From Siphonodentalium dalli (taxonomy: Eukaryota; Mollusca; Scaphopoda; Gadilida; Siphonodentaliidae), in contig CP136066.1 in NCBI GenBank assembly GCA_032622095.1, positions 110,631,319 to 110,695,318 of the forward strand: a DNA stretch of 64,000 nt, written 5' to 3'. Shown here one piece after another: positions 23,514 through 33,639 of this stretch. Each line of letters opens with the position of its first letter. The stretch's first letter is position 1. The notes below the pieces were generated by a model. The model ran no database searches. It had not been told where the DNA came from and saw only the letters and a list, made by a program, of their open reading frames with translations. Both the position numbers and the translations under genes were made by a program.

Positions 23514-24277
23514 ATAAAATAACTGAACACCTGTGGCCAACTTGATCTCCAGAATGTTTTTAAGTGGAAGGGACAGTGTAGTGGGGTGGGGGTGGAAGTT
23601 AGATTTTGAGTGTGTATGATTCACAACTTTTGTAAAAAAAAGTTAATGCACATGTAGTTGGAAATTTCATACATTATTACACTACAACATAAAGGTTAAA
23701 ATACATGGTTACCATTGCCTGGTATCCCAACTAGTAATTATTGTCCCCATTATGATGGGGACGGGGATCGAATGATGGAGGTATTTTGAGGGGGTGGGAG
23801 TCACAACTGTTATAAAGAATTTTAACAGTTGGAAGAAATTTCATACATGATTACACTAACTTTTTGTCCCCATTTATTTTACTGCTGTCTTGTTTGTTAC
23901 TGTATTCCTGATATGGAAATAATAAAGAGCATTTATTACGCCACCTGTGGTGTATCTAGCTGCTGAGATTTTGATATTGCGTGGTGGACAGGGCGAATGC
24001 ATTGTGGGGCTTTTATTTATAGAGTTGGAAATTCCGTTTATTTAAAAGTCGGAACTACGCGACCAGTAGGCCAAGTCCAGTAAAACGGTTCGTTATAGGT
24101 GCTGGTTGTTATTGTTATTTTAACGGAATTCTGAGTTGGTCATTCGCGAAACCAATATATTTTATATTCTATAATTAAAACCGTGGGTATATAATATATG
24201 ATCCTCTTTATGGATATTGTAGGAAGGTAAATTTAGCTAAAGCGGTGGGATATCTTGCAAGACAACACATTTCGGTT

Positions 24278-24995
24278 TGCGCTATAACTGCTCAATGTTT
24301 TAAGGTGTTACACAACGTCTGATAAAAAGAGTTCTATCGGGAATATTCACACTATTTTTTCAGAGAACATGCATAGAGTAAACATAGTCCTATCGGACTA
24401 TCGTAAAGTAGTTCCGTTTAATTCGGGATTAATTAACCCTCAGACTGCCGAAACTGCCGACAATAAATTCGCTTGTTCGTGTCCGCCGAAAATCAAACTT
24501 GCCTGTTTAGAGGTCCCATTTTCGTGGCTAATGGTGATAGAATCACAATTTTTCAGTCAAATTCATGGATAAATTACATTACACTTAATCGGCTTATGTC
24601 CGCGGCCATAAACCTGCGTTTTGATAACAATTTATTTGAGACAAACTGTTGCGCGGGTATCAGTCGGCGCTTATCGGTTGAAGTTATTATGATCGTGCAG
24701 CCTGCGCGTGCAACAAGTGTTCAAATACAACAGAAGAAAAAAATACTATGTCAAATAAATAACGTCATCAATGGACAGACAAGTTTCATTTCCGCGGGAC
24801 ACGAAAAAGCGAATTTAATGTCGTCAGTTTCGGCAGTCTGAGGGGTTTAATTAATCTCCTTTACGATATCCCGATAGGACTATATTTACACTATGTTCTC
24901 TGAAAAAAAATGGTGTGAATATTCCCGATAGAACTATTTTTATCAGACGTTTTGTAACACATTAAAACATTGAGCAGTTAGCGCAATTTTCTGGA
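24278..24995. mobile_element. Foldback element with ~200-bp TIRs nested in copy A
   Basis: The left arm reads GCTCAATGTTTTAAGG, then GTCTGATAAAAAGAG, then CTATCGGGAATATTCACAC. The right arm repeats these as complements, ending CATTGAGCAGTTAGCGC. The arms also include the words around GGACTAT and CAGACTGCCGAAACTG. About 718 bp; non-coding. Confidence 0.8.
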
Positions 24996-25828
24996 ATTTC
25001 GGACTATTTCGTCTATAAAAATACGATGAGCAACTGAAAATGTTTTTCAACATTCTGGAAGGGGTAGATGTCCAGGTATATATGTTTAAAATTTCACGCA
25101 TAAACTATGACAGATAACAAAGTTATAATTAGTTTTATAGGCCCACCATAAATCCCCTATAATAAACGCATGCCCCCGTAAGCACATGGCTTTGCTGTGG
25201 ATGCTTTCGTTCCCAGCATGCATCATTCTCGCTATCTGTAAAATGTCTATGAACAATGGCTGTGCCACGCACTCTTAGCTTTGATCCGCATTTAGAAGCA
25301 TTCTGGTGTGGCGAATGAGAAACCTGCAGTAATTTATAAGCCGTAGTTCATTGTAATAATTTGAAGAATTACTTATCTTAACGGAATTCTGAGGCGGTCC
25401 ATTCATGTAACCAATATATTTTATATTATGATTTATATTTATGGCTAATAATACGATCTTGGTGGCGTTACCATTTCTGACTATGGTTTTCTTGTGGAGC
25501 GTCTGTGTTCTGGTGACTGCAGAAGTCAGCGTGACGAGCATAACACACTTGAGACTCAGTTCCTTTAACGATAACGACGCAGATAGGTGTAACTTTCTCA
25601 AATACTCAAGCACAGGTGCGAGATCACATACACACTTATTCCTAGCGACGGTATATATAGGGCTCGGACAGTCTACACTCCCTTCATGAATCGAACTACA
25701 TAAGGATGTTGAGCAATAGCAAATCCGGCAACAGTGACTCCAAAAGCAGCTGGAGCAGATCTGGTCGTGTTTATTGCACTGTATATATACTTCAAACCCC
25801 ATTGGCATAGCATGGTAAGAACGTTTAA

Positions 25829-27181
25829 TTAACTCATTCAGTGCCAGGTTTCCTGGGGGAAACGGATGGCTGAGTGCCAGGTTTCCTGGGGGGAAAGCTA
25901 TCATTTACACTAACTAGATATTGACTTTGATTATTCAATATTGGAAAGAATTGAATTGACAGCAAACATTGATAGTATAGGCCCTACTCAAGAAGTTCTT
26001 TAAAAGTCCAATTCCGGTAATACAGGTTCATCACAGCTCCAAACTTTCACGTTGCCATGGCAACGAATACTTCAAATTAACACCGATTGTATGAAATTGC
26101 AAATGTGTTGTTTTATGTGGCCATCTAACTAATATATTCTGTGTAGTTTTAGGCATTAATTTTGATGGTGGAATAACATAGCATTATGTTATGGCAAAGA
26201 TCGGAATTGGGGGGGGGGGGGGGGGGTGATTAGTGAGACCTAACGAATTTTCTAAATGGGATGACGTTTACAATAACCGATTTCCTAGAAAAGCAAATGG
26301 CAAAACTGAAAACAATTGTGTCCGTTCTAAAGGCCTACAACAATCGTACTTTCGCTGTGCGGCGTATACTATAGTTCCCCGTTCATGTGGTACACGTAGC
26401 TACATGTATGGCGTCAATTACACAAATTTGGGCAATCATAGTAACTCGGTGACGATTCAATCGAATTCAGTACATCGAAAAACCCCTCACTACCAAATGT
26501 CCGTTCGATATCTTAAAACATGTAAGAGCAATATATTGACAATGTTTCCTGCAGTAATTTATCATTGTAATTTGGCGAATTCCTTAAGGTACATATTTTG
26601 ATTGACGTAATGTGCGCGTTGTCCAAATCGGTGTTCCTCGATCGTTTGGCGATAAACCAAGTATTCTATGGATTAGGGCATGCCTGACTTGATAGTAATC
26701 GCTTTTTACGCAATCAAAATCGGTCTCCAATTAACAGATCTGGACGCTGTATACGTTGACCTCTTAGAGAGTTTGAACTCTGCAAGACTTTAGTCACGCC
26801 CACAAAACACACAATTTTTCACCACCTATATCCAGGCGGCTCTATCTCCCGAATGCCTCAACGTACGGAGCTGCCCGATACGTCGTTTGAACGGAGATAT
26901 CTTCGGCTACGCCATGGTTTACAAATTGGATCTACGCATGCGCGTATAAACATACCAGCCGCCACTCACCCCCCCCCCCCCCCCGATGAAAATTCTCTCA
27001 AGATGTGACTTGTAATCCACAGTGTTTTAAACATGTACACCAATAATGAAATTGTGAGTTTTTCGCCCATAAGAGCATGTTTTAAGCGATATGTTCTGGG
27101 CGACGTATATATACGTCGCCGGCAAATGGTTGGCGCTTTTCGGGCGACGTATATATACGTCGCCGGCACTGAATGAGTTAA
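25829..27181. mobile_element. piggyBac-like non-autonomous element (TTAA target)
   Basis: TTAA precedes CTCATTCAGTGCC at 25829-25845, and the complement GGCACTGAATGAG is followed by TTAA at 27165-27181. The left end has two copies of GTGCCAGGTTTCCTGG, each a small hairpin. The right end has two copies of the perfect palindrome GGCGACGTATATATACGTCG (plus CC). The body holds a G18 tract (26209-26226) and a C16 tract (26969-26984). TTAA duplication is the piggyBac signature; no transposase is present. It directly abuts the truncated DIRS element. Confidence 0.7.
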
Positions 27182-28090
27182 GATGGTTCCGAAAGTGGCT
27201 GAAAATGGATTAACTTGTCTTTCCGCACAATAACACATCCCGGTGATATGTGTGATATTGTTTCTGTGTCCCTGGTTTCCACGCAGCAAGCATAATGGCG
27301 GCCGTTTTCTCAGGAATTCCTTGGTTGTCATAGCATTGCCTGACATAGCAGATGTCACCAGATTTAGATGCTGTCGCAAGGGATGTTGGAGTTCCGTGTT
27401 GTGCGGAAGTGTCATAGTCGGGAGAACCAAGGGACACTCCACAAGAAGATCAATTGCTGAAGAAAACCAGGTCTGAGTCGACCAGATCGGAATCACCATC
27501 ACCCCGTCTGCAGCGTCCTCTCTGAGTTTATTCAGGCATCGCCCGATGAGGCTGAAAGGCGGAAATATATAAGAAGAAACGTCAGCCCAGTTTAAAATGA
27601 AAGCATCAACAAACTGGGCACTCGGATTGGGGAACCAAGAACAGTATTTACTAACTTTCGCATTCGGTCGTGATGCAAAAAGATCAATGTCAAATCGATC
27701 CGATATTCCATTGAAAACAGTAGTGTCTAATTTCCATTCGAGCCTGTCATCGAAATTTCGAGATGCATCGTCAGCATGTGTATTAGCAGAGCCAGGAATG
27801 TGTGCACAATATAGCCATTATATCACGTTCCGCTGACCATTTCCAAATTTCCACAACAAGGTCATTACAAATATGAGATTTGCATCCGCCCATATGGTTG
27901 ATATATGCGACAGCGGTTGTATTGTCAGCATATAATCGGATATGAGTGTCTCGCCAATTAAGCCCAAAAGACTTCAAGGCCCAAAAACACGCCAATATCT
28001 CTAACTAATTTATATGAAATTCAACCTCGTTGGTCAACCATCTACCACCAGTGATAGAATCGTGGTGCTGTGCTCCCCACTGAAACCAGA
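27182..28090 (-). mobile_element. DIRS retroelement, 3' part: RNase H and start of tyrosine recombinase
   Basis: The minus-strand reading starts near 28075 with the RNase H segment (WGAQHH ... TGGRW, then YADNTTAVAYINHMGG at about 27925-27880). It continues through a linker (DAFILNWAD, FPPFSLIGRCLNKLRED near 27600-27520, then PIWSTQTWF). It ends in the N-terminal core-binding part of a tyrosine recombinase (LAAWKPGTQKQYHTY, 27290-27240). The catalytic Arg-His-Arg-Tyr domain is missing, cut off at the TTAA element. Frameshifts and stops mark it as dead. It is the downstream half of the element whose gag and RT lie at 31270-33605. Confidence 0.8.
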
Positions 28091-28094
28091 TTGA

Positions 28095-28892
28095 AATAGA
28101 ATTGAAAACCTACATAAAAATACTGCTTGTATACTATATGCAGATGATACAGTACTCATGGCTGAGACCCCAAAAAAATTAAAGACAGAACTTAATGCAT
28201 TCAGCAAGTACTGTAAGACATGGAAATTGACAGTGAATAAAGATAAATAAAAAAAATTGTTAATTTCGAAACGTAGTTTACCTCGGAAAACATAATTCAA
28301 CTTTGACGGCATTAAGCTTGAAGTAGTGAAAAAGTTCAACTACTTGGGCATTATTCACACAAAATCGGGTTCATATTCTGAAGCAAAACAAACCCTTGCC
28401 ACAAAAGCTACACATGCCATGTACTATGTTATAAAACGATCAAGAACAAATTGTCTTTCATTAGCTAACCAACTCGATTTATTTGATTCCCAGGTGCTAC
28501 CGATTTTATTGTATGGCTGCGATCGAGGTGTGGGGTTATGGTGACAACCAGGTACTCGAAAATGTCCACCGCAAATTTCTAAAGCATGTCATGAATTTGA
28601 AACCATCAACCCCCAATTTTATGATATATGGTGAATCTGGAAGATATCCACTAGAAATCACAATAAAACTGAGAATACTGAAATATTGGACGATAATTAA
28701 AAATATGACTGACGAACGTTATGGAAAAATACTATACGAGTTGTCACTAAGACTTCTGAGTGAAGCAGATGCATGTCGTTTTAAATGGATAACACACATT
28801 AAAGAAATTTTATTTGACTGTGGGCAATCACAATTAATTACCTTTGAAAAAATATTATGTGTGAGCCAATTATATGCACATCATATAGTCAA
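28095..28892 (+). mobile_element. LINE 3' fragment (RT palm onward), Jockey/CR1-like
   Basis: The fragment starts just before the RT catalytic ILYADDT (YADD at 28137-28148). It then runs through NAFSKYCKTWKLTVN, FNYLGIIHTKSGS, LFDSQVLPILLYGC and a segment reading NVHRKFLKHVMNLK with STPNFMIYGE. One frame change occurs near 28500. It is the same LINE type as the one at 4150-6190. It lies within the DIRS element, opposite in strand. Confidence 0.8.
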
Positions 28893-30100
28893 AAGTGGCG
28901 GTTCACGTATAATCCAAACAAATGTAAAGTCATCGTTTTTAACGAAACTTCTCGCCAGAGTTGCAACACAAGTAGACGATGGACTGTCGCTGGTAGTACT
29001 TTGACCGAAACAGACGAAATCACTCATTTGGGCATACAAGTAAATAAGTACAGCTTTGTCGAAGAATTTGTTGAAGTCATTGTAGACAAAATCAGGTCAA
29101 CTTTTTTCCTCTTAAGTAATGCTGGACTTTATGCCGGAGGGATCACTCCGTCGAGTTGCGCAACTATATACAAAACGATGGTGCTGCCAAAAGGATTATA
29201 TGGATCAGAAATTCTGTGTGGCATGTCTGTGTCAGATACTACTTCGCTCGAGAAAATCCACCGATTTTGCTTGAAACGAATTCAAGGACTGCCTGTAAGG
29301 ACGAGAACCGATATTGTCCTAGGTCTCATGGGCCTAGGCCCTATTTCCTCTTTTATAGATGCACGAAAACTCAGTTTGTTTGGTAGCCTTTGTCGCATAT
29401 CGCCTTCCAAAGTATGCAAGGAATTTTTTGTATCAAGACTTCACATGCATCTTTCTCGTAAATATAATAATCCTCAGTCATACTTTGCTGACATTGAACG
29501 AATTCTTATTTCTCACAACTTGAACCAATATCTGGAGCAACTCGCAGTAGTCGCTACGTGTCCAATCCGCCCGGAGTGGACCCGACTAGTCAAAACGGAA
29601 GTCAACAGTAAGCGCGATATCGACTGGACGCAAAATGTTCAAAACGACCCAACACTAACATGCTTCTATCAAATCCAAAGTCACTTACAGATGTCTCTCC
29701 TTTGGCGTTGTTGTCGGCAATATCCAGAGCGGAAGAGATACTTTTCACCGTTGCCCAACTTATAGCGACTACTGCTACCAAACACGAGGGTACTTGTGCG
29801 TTATGTCACTTGGTTTATGACGACGTGGTAACACACGTTATGATTTATTGCACTCATCATATATTGTGCTCTCGTCGTAATGACATGTGGTACCAAATGA
29901 TTGACACATTTGGATTACTGTTCTATCTTTGGGTGGATGAGCTTGACGATGATGAACTTGTTATGCTTCACCTTACAAAACTTCCGTCTGAATTATTTTC
30001 TTTCATTGAAGACCCTATGTTTTTCGTATCATTTATAGTTCACCACACCCACATATTATGGCTATCACACAAAATGCTGTCAAGTCTTCATTCTGAGTAA
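28893..30100 (+). mobile_element. LINE 3' fragment of a different family, with C-terminal zinc motif
   Basis: From 28893 the family changes. The frame reads NPNKCKVIVFN, then LTETDEITHLGIQVNK, IYKTMVLPKGLYGSEI, FCLKRIQGLP and RTRTDIVLGLMGLGP, open for about 290 codons to 29765. A frameshift near 29700 leads into a reading with CALCHLVYDDVVTHVMIYC, a C-x2-C-x11-H-x4-C arrangement typical of LINE C-termini. No RT active site is included, so it is 5'-truncated. Confidence 0.8.
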
Positions 30101-30109
30101 TCTCCAAAC

Positions 30110-31265
30110 GTATCAACGAAAATCCACAGTGGTATATTAGGACCAATTATTAACTGATCACCACAGAAATCAAATTCCAATGTTCGGATCAGAAATGCAA
30201 AGGAAATAAGCTTTCATTCCCAATTAAGTTATATTACCACATCAGACGAAAGGCCAATTACGTTGATACAGGTAATATAGTTTTTTCGAAATTGTATCTC
30301 TGTGTATTGTAGTCTGTCGGTGTAGTCATCATCACTCGTCCATGCGGATGTGATGTTACTGGTGTGAATGTAAAAATAGCAGTTGTGTGCGCTTTTGTAT
30401 TCCTTGCACTTATGCATTGTGGTATATCTAGTGTATTTGAATAGTAAACGACACAATACTAACATTTGAATAATATTCCAAATTCTAACTGATTGCCGCC
30501 AGTAAATTAGCAAATGCGAGTGTAAGCATTTATTCTCTGTACCTTTCGGATTTTATCCGCATTATGTAAATATGTTCAGGTTTAAAGTTATGTTCGCGTG
30601 CCTGTGTTTGTCTATCTGCATATACTATGTCCGCATGTCGGTATGTCTGATTGCATGTCTGAATTTATATCTGCCTGTGGGTAAGGCTTCTCAATATTTG
30701 ACCCAACATGTATACCATGTCTTGGTGGCACATGTGTCATTTTGTGTATATATATACTGCTATTTGTTTATTGTCATGTTGGCTAAAATGTTAGCCTACC
30801 TTGATACTGTATACATGTATAACATTTGATAAACTCTTCAGTTATGGAGGTCAATAAAGATATATATACATATATAGGATGTTTGTTGAGATCATTTTCC
30901 GAACATTCCCAGTGTAAATCAAACTTCAGCAGTCCACAGTTCAGGTCAGTGATACTGATAGTAATATCTATTTTCCGTTACAAACATCGACAATCTTCGT
31001 TATTAGATTACCTGTTTACTTTCCACACAATCAGCGACATTCCGCTTACACGTGCTTCTGTTTTCATTAGGTTAGATAAAAAAGAAAAAACGTACCTGAC
31101 ACCTTCGTACACCAAGATAAAACGATTAACCCATGACGGGTGAAATATTTCCCCATTGCACCGGAGACATGTATATAATATGTATATACCCTATCATAAT
31201 ATTTATATTATCTTCTGTAAATAACTCTTTGTAATTCTCTATATATTCATATGAATTCGAGAATA
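30110..31265. other. Unassigned segment inside the split DIRS element
   Basis: AT-rich, with TGTCTG-type simple sequence (30600-30680) and TATATA runs. It may include the 3' UTR of the LINE before it and the missing RT-RNase H linker of the DIRS element. No domain is seen. Confidence 0.4.
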
Positions 31266-31269
31266 AATC

Positions 31270-32190
31270 ATCATCAAGTGTCGTGTGTTTTAGCAAACTC
31301 TAATTTGCGATACTGCAATTTGACATACTCAGATGCTGAAAAAGCAGACAATATAAGACCGATGACTGCAGCTACGAATTGAACTGTAGCCGTATTGCGA
31401 TGACATAAATAAAAACATGCATCATATATTTTTCTTCTCCGATCAGCAGTTAATATAACAGTCATTTTAGTAGAATTAATGACATGACCTAGAAACAAAA
31501 TAACATTCGATGGAATGAATACCCATTTGTCATGATTGATAAACAAACCCCACATAAATAAGAGGGCTTGATGTACAGAATAGACAATCATGTTTATTTT
31601 GTTCAATTAGGATCGAATCATCAATATAGGAAACTATATTTAGTCCTATTTGGCGTAAATGTGCACACACGGGCTTCATCAGTTTAGTAAAAAGACGTGT
31701 GCTAGTGTGCGATATTGGTAGATTTTACCCTTACACACAAACCATATATATTTCCTTTGAGGTGTAGCCAAATTTACTGAGTGATAAGCATGACGTAAAT
31801 CGATAGATGTCATGAAATAATTGCGCGTGATCAATTCCAACTCCCTTTCAAGTGTGTCCATTTTGAAATGATGATAGACAATTGATTTATTGTGATTTAT
31901 CAGGTTGTGTATAATACGATATTCCCCGTTGGGTCTTCGGCCCAGAAAAACGTTGGAGACAAATCCTTTCGAGCTCCTCCCGACCTCCCCAATGACTTGT
32001 AATTGCAATAATTTGGAAATTTCAGAAGCCAAGACAGTGGAATCATCACCACGATATCTTGGAAGCGGAAAAGTAGACCGTGAACTAGGATCATGCATTG
32101 TTGCTGATTCTAAATGACAATGCTTCACAATATCTAAAATAGCGCAATCAGACGTCAATTGACGCCACATTTCAACATATACCAACGCAA
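31270..32190 (-). mobile_element. DIRS retroelement: reverse transcriptase
   Basis: The minus-strand reading carries GFVSNVFLGRRPNGEYR, NLINHNKSIVYHHFKMDTL, FMTSIDLRHAYHSV and, after a frameshift, VSYIDDS, the RT Y-x-D-D box (about 31640-31620). It then has a piece with SNVILFLGHVIN and YVKLQYRKLE. The words HHFKMDTL and SIDLxxAYxSV are characteristic of DIRS-type rather than LINE RTs. Stops and frameshifts make it inactive. It follows the gag-like region upstream on the same strand. Confidence 0.8.
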
Positions 32191-32599
32191 GTTTCCGGCA
32201 ATGAAATCAGAATGGTTACTAACCTCACCATTTATTTCGACTGCGCTGTTCGAAATCCGCGACCACCCTTCTATCCGGTTTAAAGGCTTGTTGTACGGGA
32301 CAGGTCGTTGTTTCGCCGATGTCCCTTGCTTCGAATCATGATAGGAAGTGTGGATGGCGGACGTTTGCCCTTCACTCAAGATTGTCCTGGAGGTGGATCA
32401 GACTGGATACGACTTGTGATTCGATAACAATCACCAATTGGTTTGACCGTACTATATATCCGACACATCCTCACCAAACAGTTCAGATGTTAGAGGCACA
32501 TCACGCGAACAAAGGTACGAGTATTCACCCTTGTGCTCAGGTCTAATAAAATGAGCTGCGTATTGCTATGGCCAACCACAGCTAAACTTCCATGGATGT

Positions 32600-33605
32600 G
32601 TCGATCATAGATTGGACATCCATTTTCGGCTCAGTACCAAGTTTGTGACAAGCAAAGTCGCCCCTTTTAGTAGAGTATGCTCACATATTTGGAGATTTTT
32701 ATCATTGGCCTTGACATTTGGCGATAACAACTCCCAAATCAAATGATTCATTCTGACGGTAGGTAAAGCGTCACAGTTGGATGGTCTGCATTTTGCCGTC
32801 TCTTTGGTTAGATCAGAGAAAAGATCGGCTTTGAGGCCCTTAAGGAACCAAGAGTTCACAGAATCCGTCAATTCAGGGTCGACTGCCGCGTCGCAGACAT
32901 CCTTGGTTGTCAGCTCATCACCTGCGGATTTGAACCGATTGGAAGACGAATCCTTAGGAAGGGCATCACGTGCTCTTAATTTGCCGCCGCGAGATCGACT
33001 GCCATTTCGGTGAACATTCCTAGAATTTGATCGAACATCACCACTGACTGAGTCGAATGTGTGTTTCTTGCTTCTGTAAAAAGACTTAGCTTCAGGTGAG
33101 AAAGGTTTGTTACCCACATATATCCGACACGCAAAACATCTTGAGTTGACAGTTCATTGATGGGGACCCTCTCACATTTCATTTTCCTCTGCACCGGCGA
33201 AAATGATATTGTCTTGTTTTTATTCTTGCTCTATAGGTCAGTCACCTGCTCTAACACGTTATTGAGTACGCTTCTCGATCAGGTCAATTTCAGCGTTTTT
33301 GTGGGCTGCATTAATGTTTTTGTGCATTTTGGGACTCGCTTATACGCTTCACTGATGCGTCGATTGTTATCTGCTTTGTCTCCGCATTGATCACGCGACC
33401 CGATAAATGTTTTACTGACAATTACATGGACGAGAATTTGTCGCTCAGTTCGCGAATCATCATTTTGACACTGTCGATCGAACGGATTTTCTGTTTCATG
33501 AATGTGAGTAACGATGTTATTTTATCGACCTTTGCTCTCGGGTCAGTTTCAGTCATGGCGTCTCCATAGTTCCCACTCTGTATAATATCATTATCATTGT
33601 CCACC
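32600..33605 (-). mobile_element. DIRS retroelement: gag-like region
   Basis: Several overlapping minus-strand open pieces (33604-33422, 33194-32976, 33117-32605) lie directly upstream of the RT. They contain hydrophilic residues, KVDKITSLLTFMKQKI at the start, and DPELTDSVNSWFLKGL later. Position and strand, rather than a recognised motif, support gag. The element's left end is near 33610, next to the LINE at 33640. Confidence 0.55.
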
Positions 33606-33639
33606 TGTTCTGCACTGTTGAATGGATGTGGTTATATAT

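Larger units (their letters stand above)
21635..25496 (+). repeat. Large inverted repeat, copy A (composite ~4-kb mobile element)
   Basis: The copy runs from TTATTACGCCACCTAGTGTGG to TATGGTTTTCTTG and is matched in reverse orientation by 49128-52532. In aligned parts only scattered single-base changes are seen; one 122-codon open stretch differs at a single residue between copies. It is composite. It contains direct repeats (GTACCGATATAATCACG at 21740 and 22010; GAATTTGGCAACAGTCC at 22518 and 22559), an internal second TTATTACGCCACCT start at 23935, and nested elements. Copy A alone has an insert at about 22591-23513. Open readings inside occur in both copies but show no domain. Confidence 0.85.

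Noticed and set aside
24369-24841. Open readings repeated on the other strand at 49782-50254 as a duplicated gene
   Set aside because: They lie inside a foldback element with 200-bp arms, translate the arms themselves, and show no domain.
25086-25268. 60-codon reading conserved at 49355-49537
   Set aside because: Conservation follows from the DNA repeat (copies A and B); there is no domain or codon-level signal.
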